Source of the DNA: Onthophagus taurus
Lineage: Eukaryota; Arthropoda; Insecta; Coleoptera; Scarabaeidae
Direction of reading: 5' to 3'
DNA: 64,000 nucleotides
NCBI RefSeq assembly: GCF_036711975.1
Contig: NC_091970.1
Span: forward strand, 3,665,501 to 3,729,500
The translations under genes and the position numbers were made by a program. Below, piece after piece: positions 1 through 11,056 of the stretch; position 1 is the stretch's first letter, and each line of letters opens with the position of its first letter. The notes beneath the pieces are model-generated. The model was not told the DNA's origin. It searched no databases and saw nothing but the letters and a program-made list of their open reading frames with translations.

Positions 1-295
1 ATCCTCATGAATAAATCCGACGTGAATTTAACTTATTTTTATTACTATTCAACTCTCATGTTATTTTTTTCGCCTTTATTTCTTTTTTTTTAATAGTAAG
101 ACATTTTTAATTGATTCAAAACCAGTTGGAGCGGTTCATTAAGAAATCTGAAGACGTATCATGACAGGAAATCGATATATCTTCTTAGTTATTTCCTTTT
201 ACAATGATATTCCCACGAATTAACGATTTTAATCAATCATTTATATGTGTATAAAAGACCCAAAATTATCAAAAACATTTTTTGATAGCTTATAT

Positions 296-640
296 TTAGG
301 ATACGTTCGAAAATGTCAAAATTTAAATAAATCTCATTACCGTAATTTTGTGAGTTAAGAAACGATTTATATCACAAATTAAAGATAAATGATGATATTT
401 TCAATATCATATAAAAATTGCTGAGTTAATAATAAACATTTGTGAAAAGAGTTTAAAAAAGAGTTAAGTTGAATTAGGATACGTTCGAAAACGTCAAAAT
501 TATGAAAAATCTCATGGACGTAATTTTTTCGAGTTAAGAAACGATTTATATCATAAATTGCAGATGAAAGATGCTATTTTCAAAATCATGTAAAACCTTG
601 AAGCGAAAAGTGTTTAAAAAGGAATTAAGTTGAATTAGGT
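296..640. repeat. Tandem repeat, about 160-178 bp unit, two copies plus a stub
   Basis: Two adjacent copies start with TTAGGATACGTTCGAAAA-like sequence at 296 and 474, and a third begins at 635. Each runs through a shared core (ATCTCAT, then GAGTTAAGAAACGATTTATATC) and ends in GTTAAGTTGAATTAGG. The first period is 178 bases and the second 161. A related copy lies inverted inside a PAN2 intron near 6.25 kb, so this is a dispersed family and not only a local satellite. No coding potential is seen. Confidence 0.75.
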
Positions 641-779
641 TATGTTCGATACGTCAAAAGCCGTTCGTCTATTTTTGCAATTTTTATATTTATCAGTTGG
701 TATTAGTTTGAATCTAAAGAAACGTCAAATGAATTTTAAGGTTATTCAATTTTAATTCGCATCGTAATAATAATTTCCT

Positions 780-1440
780 TCGAGATTCAACGTTATTAAT
801 AACCGGCTCCAATCAGTGACATTATCTATCTATTGCCGGTTGCTACACGCGGATTTATCCTCAGTGTCTCTACTTTTTTTCTCGTCCTCCACTTATACTC
901 GAACGAGTACTAAGCTATGTGCAACACCTACGCAAGAAAATCAAGAGATATTTCGCCCCTGAGCCGTCTATCGGTCGCTGAACGCGTTCGCTTCGTTTTA
1001 ACCTTTTTATTAAATTAAATAGAAACCACACACGTACATAAGTATCATAAAAAAAATTTTTAATTCATAATTTAATAATTTTTTCGTTTTAATTTTATTG
1101 GTTCAAAAAAAACATGTCGATTGCGAGTTAGGTGGCTCATTACGATAGATGATTCGGCATATTCATCTTTCCAACAGAAGACTAGGTGGAAGACGCACCG
1201 TGACCTTTCCGTCGGGTGTCTTCTTCATTCAAGCGGGTCTAATGACGGCGTTCGGAGGCCGAATGGTCCGAAGATGACCGTAATGATGATGACGACGGCG
1301 ACGACTACGGGGAAGAAGACAACGGACGGCACGGTGGCCAACTGTTGTGATCGCAACCGCGCCGTCAAAGAAGTGAAGCTGCGCACCGTTGTATGAATAG
1401 ACTCGCTTTTGTACCCGGTTTATATTGTCGACACCGAGGT
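780..1440. other. GC-rich island with an unassigned 91-codon ORF
   Basis: This stretch is clearly richer in GC and CpG than its AT-rich surroundings. A 91-codon reading frame (1121-1396, +) contains MTVMMMTTATTTG; another frame of the same bases reads as an acidic D/G/E-rich tract. I recognise neither. A donor-like AAG|GTATTT follows near 1462. It may be a promoter plus untranslated first exon of a gene lying outside the window, or a conserved enhancer. Confidence that the ORF is translated is low. Confidence 0.25.
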
Positions 1441-2460
1441 GTAATTATAAGGGAGCTAAGGTATTTACTAAAAAATTAAAATCCCCATTTGTTTTACTTA
1501 ACATTTTTTGACATTGACATTTTCGACGTTAAATGTCAATTTTTCGAGCTATATCATTTGTTATAATGGTTTCTAATTATTTAATTTTTATTTCTTACAG
1601 AAAGTAGAAAGTCTTTATATGAAAAAGTAGAATGAGAAGGTTCAAAAACCTTCATGCACTGCTAAACTAGTCAACGATTAAGACGTCCAGAAACATAAAA
1701 AATCTGTTTCGATACAAATTCACAACAACAGAAACTCTCTGAGTACTTGAACGGAATAAGAAAACTCATTACAAGTACTAAAGCATCTAATATAGTTACA
1801 TTTAAGAAGGTATTGAAATGGAGCTGAGGGTGATTGTGGCAAATGCCCTCTTTGTGTTAACCAGATTAGGGATTATATGATAATTGTAGAGCCTCGGCCG
1901 CAAGCGACTTCGGCTTAATAAAGTGTTAAGTAAGATTAAGTTACACCTTTGTAAGTACAACTTATAAAAAAAGTTATTTAAATTTCATTTACAGTTTATG
2001 TATAATTTTTATTTATATTTGTTTATTTATAATTTATTAATTAATAAATAAACAGTAGTTAATTTTATTCAAAATTGTATTGATAGGTGGCGCTATTAAA
2101 CGAAAGGAAACGTCAAAAATGTAGTGCTGTCAAAAATTTGTTACTGACAAAGATGATTAAAATTGCGTTATTTGTGGTCATTCTGTGCGAGAAAAATCGC
2201 CTATGATCTTTGGAGTAGATTTGCGGTTAGTGTTATAAAGTTATTCGATCAAATCCTCTATGCTTTGATTAAATTCGCTCCCCGAATCGAATACGATTGT
2301 AAATTACAATCCCGTTCGATTACTTTTGTATTGATTCCTCGTTAATTAATTAATACCATTTTTTTCCATCCGGTTTCCCCGAACCGTAACAAGCCACGTG
2401 CCTTTAATTTAAAATCCTTTTTATTCACTTTTAACCATAAACATCACAATACAAAGCAAT
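1441..2460. other. AT-rich intergenic DNA
   Basis: I see no gene here. A GATAGGTGGCGCT site at about 2082-2094 resembles the insect CTCF core motif discussed in the findings. The 60-codon frame at 2163 has no recognisable content. Confidence 0.5.
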
Positions 2461-3433
2461 GAGCATCTTCCTGTCTTCTTTCACGATAAAGATCCTTCAA
2501 TTGTACCTTTGTCGGTGATGACCCGTGCCATAGGTCATGCGAATCCGTCACGGTTTCGGAATTACAACCCCCTCAGTGAATATTTTATTTAAAAAGTCTT
2601 TTTAATCCATATTTAAATAGTTATAGAACAAGAACGATAGCGTAAACATTAGCAATTGTAATTGTTGTGGTTGGTAATTAACGGCGTTAATTGGAACGGC
2701 TCGTGCCGCTTATACACCGGTATAAGGGGCAATTAATATAATAACCGTGGTGGATTTTGTGTACTCGCTTCTTCGAGTTTATCTCCACGGAAAAATCTAA
2801 ATTAACAACGTTAGAGCGCCATTATGTTAATTCCAAGAGCGAGCGGTGAACGTATACTTACTCTTTTGGCTCGTGGCCATCATTCTCCGAACTTAATACA
2901 AATTAAACAACACTTCAAACTCACCGTTTTTAATTTTTTGCTCTTTTAAACTTTCAATAATCGAAGATAATCCTTTCTTTCTCTCACATTGTCCACTCAA
3001 CACGTTTAAATTAAAGTTTAACTCCTCGAGATCGTTTGTTGTTGAAAACATATTGATTCGCCTAGAACAAAATGAAAAAAGAACTGTTTTGAAATTTTTT
3101 AAAAAGTTTCTTACGTTGGTTAATTTGGTAAAATTTGGTTTTTCCGGTTTAATACGTGTTTATGAAGGGGTTTTTCGAAAATTTTGTGCAGATTTAATAT
3201 TAGAACGGATGAAAACGCGGCGATCGTGCCCGATTAAATCCGAGGGGACGGCGTCGCGACGCGTATACGGTGAGGTCGTGGTGCTGCCAGAGGTTAAAGT
3301 TAAAATAATGACCCGATGCGATGACCTGGCGACGCTGAAAACGTGCCGGAATTTTAAATTTAGACCGGCACCTTTCGCCCGTCTCTTTAAAAATAGGCAC
3401 TCGCGAGCCGAGTGATATCCGTTTTCCACACAC
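2460..3433 (-). promoter_or_regulatory. GC-rich regulatory island and possible first exons of a leftward gene
   Basis: GC-rich blocks occur at about 2460-2580, 2690-2880 and 3190-3430. On the minus strand there are two good donor sites: ACG|GTGAGTTTG (exon edge near 2925) and AGA|GTAAGTATAC (exon edge 2862). The second ends a possible coding exon whose two ATGs at 2883 and 2880 would give MMATSQK. Nuclear-receptor-like half sites are present: TGACCC(n7)AGGTCA at about 2520-2540 and TGACCC(n7)TGACCT near 3310-3330. This looks like the promoter and first exons of a gene that continues to the left, but no downstream exon can be identified in the window. Confidence 0.3.
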
Positions 3434-5290
3434 GGATTATAACAACCTAATTCTAAAATTTACCCCAAAAAAAGAATTTTTTTCAATCTGAATTAATCTC
3501 AAAAATGTATTTTTTTATTTTATTATTAATTTAACATATAGATATATGATATCCTGATTTTATTGTTAGTTAAAACCTAAGAAATGTGTATTTTTGATTA
3601 TCCTTAACATTAAGAATTTTTTTAAATAAATAAATTAAAAAATATGGATGTAGACAACCCAAACTGCTTATGTGTATATTTGGTTGCCTATAGTTATTAG
3701 TTTATACAAAAATGTTGATGATTACAACTATAAGTAATAATCGATTTATATTTTTCATATATTTGAATTAAACGAAAAATCATTAATAATAATAACATGG
3801 ACAATATTAACAGCAAATGTATAATTAAAAATTATTGAGTTGTGTTGTAGAAAACGTGCAATACGCCATCTATATTTTATTGTTGAAGTTCATAAATTAT
3901 TTCATAGATGTCGATGTCATCAAAACCATAAATTATTAAAATATATTAAGATAGATTTAAATTTGCTTCGAATTTAAGAGATTTATGTTATAAATCTTGA
4001 TTCGACGCCAGTTCAGCCAGTTGTCAATATACAACATAACCTCAATATAACTTAAACTATTTAATTGAGGTATTTGATTATATCAAGTAATTTTTTATAA
4101 TTATTTTAATAAAATGCATTAAAATAGTTTTTTTTTCAGTGTAAGGAAAATCACGCGTTTTTGAACTTGGCAAATAAAACGAATATGAAGTATGTACCCT
4201 TAAATGCCTTTTTGATAATTTTGGTTAGAATCGGAGAGAAATAAAATCTTCCCAGTTTAATATTAAAAAAAGTTTTTAACATTTTGAATTTGTGCAAATA
4301 CCTCTACACAATGGTGTGTAATTAATTAGTATGTAGTTAATTAATATGATTAACTAAGATCGTTTATAAACATTAATTTAAAAAAATTGTATTCATTCAC
4401 ACATTTGTCGCTAGATGGCGAACAATTATGTTCTAATTTTATTAAATAAATAATTCAAATTATAAATCTTAAATACTTACTCACTTTTACGCCCAACGAA
4501 ATAATCGGATCATAATCACAACAAATTTAAAGCGCGATGTTTAACTAAATAAATAAAAATAAAAATCTCACTTTATAACATTAACCAAAAAAACCACTTC
4601 CTCGTTTAAAATGTTTGATATCTGTTTAAAAGAATTTCCGTTATTACTTTTTTTTTTTGTTTTCAGAAATAATAATAATCGTGTTAAATAAATAAATGTT
4701 GTAGTAAAAAGTTTGGAAGGCTTTTAACAATAAGTAGGGCGCGAGTTATCTTCCGTGCCTTATTTGTAATACACAATTTATATCCAGGTACGCTTCGTTA
4801 TCGCGGGTCACACCATTCGTTATCAATGTGCGGCCAATATATTGTGTCATATGTCGGCGTTCGTGGTTCCAGCACCGGTAAAGGTCACCGACGGAGGAGT
4901 TAACGAGAAATTTTTTGATGACACTTAATAATTTTTTTTTTGCTTAATCGATCATTTATTAATTTTTTTTTCAATCAAAAGAAATCAAATTAATTTTTAA
5001 ATGATTTAATTAAAATAATTTATAAAATCCAATTTTATTTTAAAATTATCTTTTTGTTCATCACTGTATACAATTTCATATCCCCAATACCGTACACAAA
5101 ATCATTTTTGACAATTGACATATTTCGTTTCGCACCTAACTTCATACGTGTTTTATAACCTTCATCTGCCGTTGTAATTATTATTTTTTTAGTTATTTTC
5201 AGATTGTGATAGAATTTTGAATAAAAATGTGTATTGAAACGAATCAAATCCCTCACCATTAAATAATCCACGTTAAAGTGCGTTATTACA
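3434..5290. other. Intergenic DNA upstream of PAN2
   Basis: Mostly AT-rich with no supported gene. CTCF-like sites lie at 3864-3872 (minus orientation) and 4412-4420. A GC-rich block at about 4735-4905 contains AAAGGTCACC and may be regulatory. The 78-codon minus-strand frame at 5035-5271 shows no family features and lies in the presumed PAN2 promoter. Confidence 0.5.
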
Positions 5291-8200
5291 ATGTATTTCG
5301 ATCAATCGGGGGTAAGCGTTTACAAAAATAATTTTTTTTTTTGAATATTGATATTTTTATTATTTTTATTAATTTAGTTAGCGATGGTTAGCGGCGCCGA
5401 AACCGCCGATATTCCAGGAATTGAAAGCGAATACGTTCAAACTCAATGCGTTTTGGCAGATGGAGGTGATAGATTTGGAGTTTGTGCTTTAGCGTTTGAT
5501 CAAAACGAGGAATTATTATGGATGGGGAATCAAGGGGTGAGAAAACATTTTTTTTTGTGTTTCTGTTATAAAAGTTTTTTTTAGGGGCATGTCACGTCGT
5601 ATTACACAGGAATTATGCAAAAATACACCTCCTTTCAAGTTCACGCTTCTCAAGATATTCGTCAAATCCTCACGATAGACGAAGGAATTTTAGCGTTAAC
5701 AGCTACTAGTCTTAGGTGTCAAATCCGAAGGGGAATTCCTGTTTTTACTCATATGTAACGAAATAATCGTGTAAAAATTTTTTGTTTAATTAATTTTTTA
5801 GGTCGTCGAATATGACGGAAATGCAATGCATGCTTCAGTTATCACCGTCCAGGTTATTATTGGCTGGGCATCAAGATAAATTGATCGATTTTAATTTGTC
5901 TGTTTGCAAAGAAACCAATTTGGTAAAATTAATTTTCTTTATTATTTTCATTTTTAATTGGTCTTATTATTAATTATAGGTTGATGTTGGCGAAACTGGT
6001 TGTGCAATGTTAAGGGGTCACAGTCGATTTGTTTGCGCTGGTAACCCCATGGGTCGAATTGATTTAAGGGACCCAAATTCTTTAAAAATCGAGCACACCC
6101 TCGAAACTCACAGTGGTAGTTTAAGTGATTTTGATATTCAAGGAAATCTTTTAGTTACATGTGGGTTTAGTAACAGGTTAGTTTAGGTTATGTTGACATT
6201 GACAACTAAATCATAACATAACCTTAAAAAAAGTTTTTTACAAATTATTTAAAATTAGTTTTACAATTTGCGATATAAATCGTTTCTTAACTACGAAAAA
6301 TAAAATCAATGAGATTTTGTTAAAATTTTGACGTTTTTGAACGTATCCTAGTTCAACGTAATTTCTATTAGAGACTTTTTTTTATACAAAGGAACTATTT
6401 AAGGGACCAAATTCTTTACAAATTTTGCATACCCTCGAAACTCACAGCGGTAGTTTAAGCGATTTCGATATTCAAGGAAATGTTTTAGTTACCTGTAGGT
6501 TTAGTAACACGTTACTTTAGGTTATGTTGTATGACATTGACAACTAAATCATAACATAACCTTAATTTTTTTTTTTGTTAAGTTTATGTTGTATGACATT
6601 GACAACTATATCATAACATAACCTTAAAAATTTTTTTTATACCAATTTTAATTATTTTTAGGCAAGGAAATTTATCAGTGGATCGATTTTTGATGGTTTA
6701 CGATTTACGAATGCTCCGTGCCGTGACTCCAATTCAAACAGTGTTGGATCCCCTTTATTTGCGATTTTTGCCATCGGTTACGTCGCGATTAACGGTTGTA
6801 TCGGCGTTGGGACAAATACAATTAGTTGATACAGTGGCGCTTTCGGAGCCGAGGTTGTGTTTGTTGCAAATCGATAGTCCCGGAGCGATGTGTTTGGCTT
6901 TCGATATAAGCTCGACTAGTCAAGCGATGGCTTTCGGGGATAACGCCGGTTCGATACATTTATTCGCCGGCACGCACGATCCGATTTTTAATTCGTACTC
7001 GAGAATGACGGAACACGCGGATCAAGTAACCCCGTTACCAAGTTTTACAATCGATGATTACGAGACGCCTTTATCCTCGGTTCCGTTGCCCATCGTGCAT
7101 ACCGATATGCCTTTAGCTTCCGATTGGCCACCTCAGTTAATGAAGAAGTCTTATCGGTGAGATTGTTTGTTCCTTTTAAGGGTGATTTAATGATTTTGTT
7201 TGTAATTTTTTTAGAAAATCATCTCCGATTGATCCCGATATTTTGAAAACGATGAAAATGCAGGGTCCAATTGGTTACGCACCTAATCCTAAATCAACTA
7301 GGAGAAATCAAGTGAGAACTTGCAATAAGTTACCTTTAGTTTGTTATTATTAAGATGTTTTCATCAAAATTTTCTTTTCCAATTCACTCGAATATGAGAA
7401 AAAATGTATTTATTTTATTTTTTGATATTGAAAGAGTTCCTTTTATTTGTTTATTTAATTAATATTGATTTTATTTGGAGTTTTTTTTGTTGAATTTGTT
7501 GTTAAAAAAGAAAATGTTTGAGTGAATAAAAGATTTAATACAAACTTCAAGTTGATTTTCAATTGAATGAATTGTCAACTTAATTTTTTGTCGCGTCTTG
7601 TGTAAAAATGACATTGTCAAAGCTCAGGAGCTTAGAAATCTTTACCCACAATCGATTAATCTGATGATTATTTTATAATTTATTAAATAAAAATTGTCTT
7701 TTTAAACAGGTGATGTATAACCTGGAGAAAAATGGCGCTAGATCCCAAGTTAGCAAGCAATACGCTCCGGAGAGTCGCAATCAAAAGCAACAATTGGAAG
7801 GAGATGGAGGTTCTTTTGTGGCGATACCGAAAAGGTATAGAAAATTGGATATGAAATATAATAAATTGGGTACTGAGGATTTTCCGTTTGAACAGTACAA
7901 CAAAACGGGATTACCCGGATTAGAAGCGATGTTACCAAACGCTTATTGCAACGCAATGTTACAAGTAACTTATTAACGCAAGCTCCATATAACTTTTAAA
8001 ACACAAATTTTTAGGTGTTATATTATACGGAACCATTACGAGCAGCCCTTTTATCACACCTTTGCGTGAAAGAATTCTGTTTATCATGCGAATTAGGATT
8101 CTTATTCCACATGCTCTCAACAGCCCAAGGGCAACCGTGCCAACCCGGAAACTTCTTGCGTGCTTTTCGCACCGTACCAGAAGCCTCCGCTTTAGGATTA

Positions 8201-10703
8201 ATCCTAAGCGATCTCCACCCGGAAGCAAAATCAAAAATCGATATCGGAGCACTCATCCAGGTTATTATTTACATAGCCAATAAAAATTAATTAAATAATC
8301 GAATTAATTTAGAGCTGGAATCGATTCATACTACATCAAATGCACGTAGAATTATTAGAAACAAAAAAAAAGAAAGAAGAGGGCCGATTAATACGTAAAC
8401 CCTTCGTGTATAAAGAAACCGATTTTCCCAGCATATTAGGAAGTTCTGATCGAAAAAGAATCCCTCAAGGTAATTTTTAATATGAACAAATTAAAATAAT
8501 TAATTTTACGATTTAGCTCAAGACGTTCCCGTTGCAAAATTAGAGGAGGAGAAGCGAGAAGATGAAAGCGAAATTAGCCAGCTTTTTGGAACTAAACAAT
8601 TACATATTAATTCGTGTTTAAAATGCGGATACGAGGTAAATTTATTATTAAGCAATTAAGTTATGCAACCAAAAATGCATTAAAGTAATTTGAGTTGCCT
8701 ATATTAATTTTAGAATTAATTTTTTTTTTTAATTTAGGTTCGAAAGGAATCTCGTTTATTAGCATGTAATTTAATGTACCCAACGAACGAACCGGATCGA
8801 GATGAATGGTCCTTTTGCGATATTTTAACCCGTTCTTTAAACCCGAGACAAACGACTCCGGCGTGGTGCGATAAATGTAGTAAATTCACCCCTACGTCTC
8901 AAGCTAGAATAATCCAAGTACAACTTAACTTTATTTTGTTTATATTTTATTAATAAAATTTGTTTTTAGTCACTTCCTAAATTATTAGCCATCAATACCG
9001 GATTACATAACGTCCAACACAAACTGTTTTGGCAAAGTCAAATGGATAAGATTGTTGCGAAAGCCGTTAATAATAACGAGTTAACCCCTAGGTCGTCGAC
9101 GCCGAATTCGGTTTCTTCGACGAAGCCTTGTCGTTATGGTGATAATTGTTCGAGGCCAGGGTGTCGGTTTCGGCATAGTTTCGATAACGTTCAAGCTCCG
9201 GTTAATAATCCGTATTGTAGCAATAATTGGTTACCACATCATATTCGGATGAGTTTGAAAGATGATGATTTAATCATTGAAAAAGTTCTCAATGTAAAAT
9301 TGAAATAATTCGTATTTTGTTTTAATTTAATTTAATTTTTTGATGTAGAAAAACGAAGGAGGTGATTCGAACGAAACCCAAAAAAACATGGAAGGTGAAT
9401 TTATGGAGTACTCGTTATCCGCCGTTGTTTGTTACATAAATGAGCCTGCTTACGAGAAGCGAAATTTAGTTGCTTTAATAAAAGTTCCCTCGGCTTATTT
9501 ATCAGAAAACTCCGATAAAGACACCGCTTGGTATTTATTTAACGATTTTAGTATATGTTCAGTGCCGGGGCAAGAAGCGGTTTGGTTCAGTTTAGATTGG
9601 AAAACTCCGTGCGTTTTGTACTACTCAACGAAAGAAGTTGCCGATTCAAAAACGGATATAACTCCAACGTTATCAAAGGTAAAAATGATTCTTTTAGTTT
9701 ATTTTATTTATTTTTTTTAGGTAATTGTTGTTAAAATAAATCATTTTCGAAATAAATCGTTTTTTTGTGGTTGTGTTGAATTTAGCGTTTATTTAAGGAC
9801 GTCTTCACGCAAGATGCTTGCATCGCAAGAAGCGGGGGAACATCCGGAATCACTTTCACCCCACTTTCAGAGAATGAAATGCCAAAACCCGGGGAATTAA
9901 TCGCGATGGACGCCGAATTTGTCACTTTGAATCAAGAAGAAGCCGAATTGCGGAGCGATGGGAAAATGTCGACGATTAAGCCCTCTCAGATGTCCGTGGC
10001 TAGGATTACGTGTATTAGAGGGCAAGGTCCGTTGGAAGGAACTCCGTTTATTGATGATTACATATCAACACAAGAACAAGTTGTGGATTATTTAACGAAA
10101 TTTTCTGGGATTGAACCCGGGGATTTAGACGCTAATTTTAGTAAGAAACATTTAACCACGTTGAAGTCTACGTATGTGAAGTTGAGGTTTTTGCAAGATA
10201 GCGGGGTGATTTTTGTGGGGCACGGATTAAAAAACGATTTTAGGTGAGTTAAGTGATTAATTTTGATTTTAATTAAATTATTTCTATTTTGATTTAGAGT
10301 TATTAATTTAGTTGTGCCACCTGAACAAGTCGTTGATACGGTTTTATTGTTCCATCTTCCACATCATCGAATGGTTTCTCTTCGATTTTTGGCCTGGCAT
10401 TATTTAGGTAAAAATTATTTTTGAGGTTATCTCAAATAGATATGAAGTTGATTAATCAACAGGGTATTTTAGATAATAACCTAACAATTTTGAGTGACAG
10501 ATTTCATAAAAAATTTTTTTTAATTTTGATTTTTAGGGGTGAAAATTCAATCTGAAACTCACGACTCGGTGGAGGATGCACGAGCTGCTCTCGAACTATA
10601 CAGGAAGTACAAAATGCTTGAGCAAGACGGCAAAATCGGGTTTGCTCTTTCAGAACTTTACGAGCGAGGAAAGGTGCTCAATTGGAAAGTACCCGATGAT
10701 TGA
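5291..10703 (+). CDS. PAN2: PAN2, catalytic subunit of the PAN2-PAN3 poly(A) deadenylase
   Basis: Cytoplasmic 3'-5' exonuclease that starts mRNA poly(A) shortening with PAN3. I assemble 17 exons (5291-5311, 5378-5536, 5585-5754, 5802-5922, 5980-6176, 6662-7156, 7215-7311, 7710-7964, 8015-8260, 8313-8469, 8517-8635, 8738-8917, 8970-9293, 9349-9678, 9786-10243, 10298-10407, 10537-10703) giving 1201 residues in frame, close to human PAN2. Domains in order: N-terminal WD40 propeller (to about 330), PAN3-interacting linker (GYAPNP), inactive UCH/USP fold ([11 protein letters not shown] replaces the Cys box; about 490-930), RNase T/DEDD exonuclease (MDAEF, D999/E1001; later HDSVEDA). The MYFDQSG start uses a 21-base first exon; ATG at 5384 is the alternative. 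Unusual: a CCCH zinc finger at residues 793-808 (see findings). The fifth intron carries a duplicated exon fragment. Confidence 0.95.
6061..6625 (+). repeat. Partial tandem duplication of a PAN2 exon and its intron
   Basis: Bases 6061-6227 (end of PAN2 exon 5 plus the start of its intron) recur at 6397-6564 inside the same intron, and the intron part alone recurs again at about 6578-6625. The duplicate still reads as a WD40 piece ([16 protein letters not shown]) but has no acceptor site, and its donor is weakened from AACAG|GTTAG to AACAC|GTTAC. It is probably an unused exon fossil. Confidence 0.8.
6243..6360 (-). repeat. Inverted copy of the left-edge repeat family
   Basis: Read on the minus strand this segment gives AGGATACGTTCAAAAACGTC, then AATCTCATTGATTTT, then GTTAAGAAACGATTTATATCG, the same order as the tandem units at 296-640. 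It lies inside the fifth PAN2 intron, between the true exon and its duplicated fragment. Confidence 0.7.
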
Positions 10704-10945
10704 ATTTTTATTGGTTTTTTATAAGAGGTGTCCGAAATAAATTCTCATCAACCCATCATCTTTTAAAGTAATTAGTTGGTAAATTATTGTTTTATTTGTG
10801 GTAGTTTAATTTTTCAATTAATAAATTTTACAGTAATTTTTTAATTCAATTTTTAGCCGTATACGTTGTTAATTGCGAAAATTGTATATTTTTCATGAAA
10901 ATAAATAAATGTAGTTTTTTAAAATTAAATAAATATTTAAAGAAT

Positions 10946-10957
10946 TAGCGCCATCTA
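10946..10957 (-). promoter_or_regulatory. CTCF-like motif between PAN2 and the F-box gene
   Basis: TAGCGCCATCTA, the reverse complement of TAGATGGCGCTA. It matches the AGRTGGCGC-type core known for insect CTCF and lies in the gap between two convergent genes. It is one of about 16 such sites in the window. Binding is inference. Confidence 0.4.
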
Positions 10958-11056
10958 TTATTGAGTAGCAAAACTAAATCAAAATTTCCTTAAAAGCAAT
11001 ATACTTCTCACAAAAAATCAAAAAATAATATTAATATAGTTCATTAAACAAATAAT

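Noticed and set aside
5035-5271. 78-codon minus-strand frame upstream of PAN2
   Set aside because: No family features, strongly AT-driven composition and it occupies the expected PAN2 promoter.
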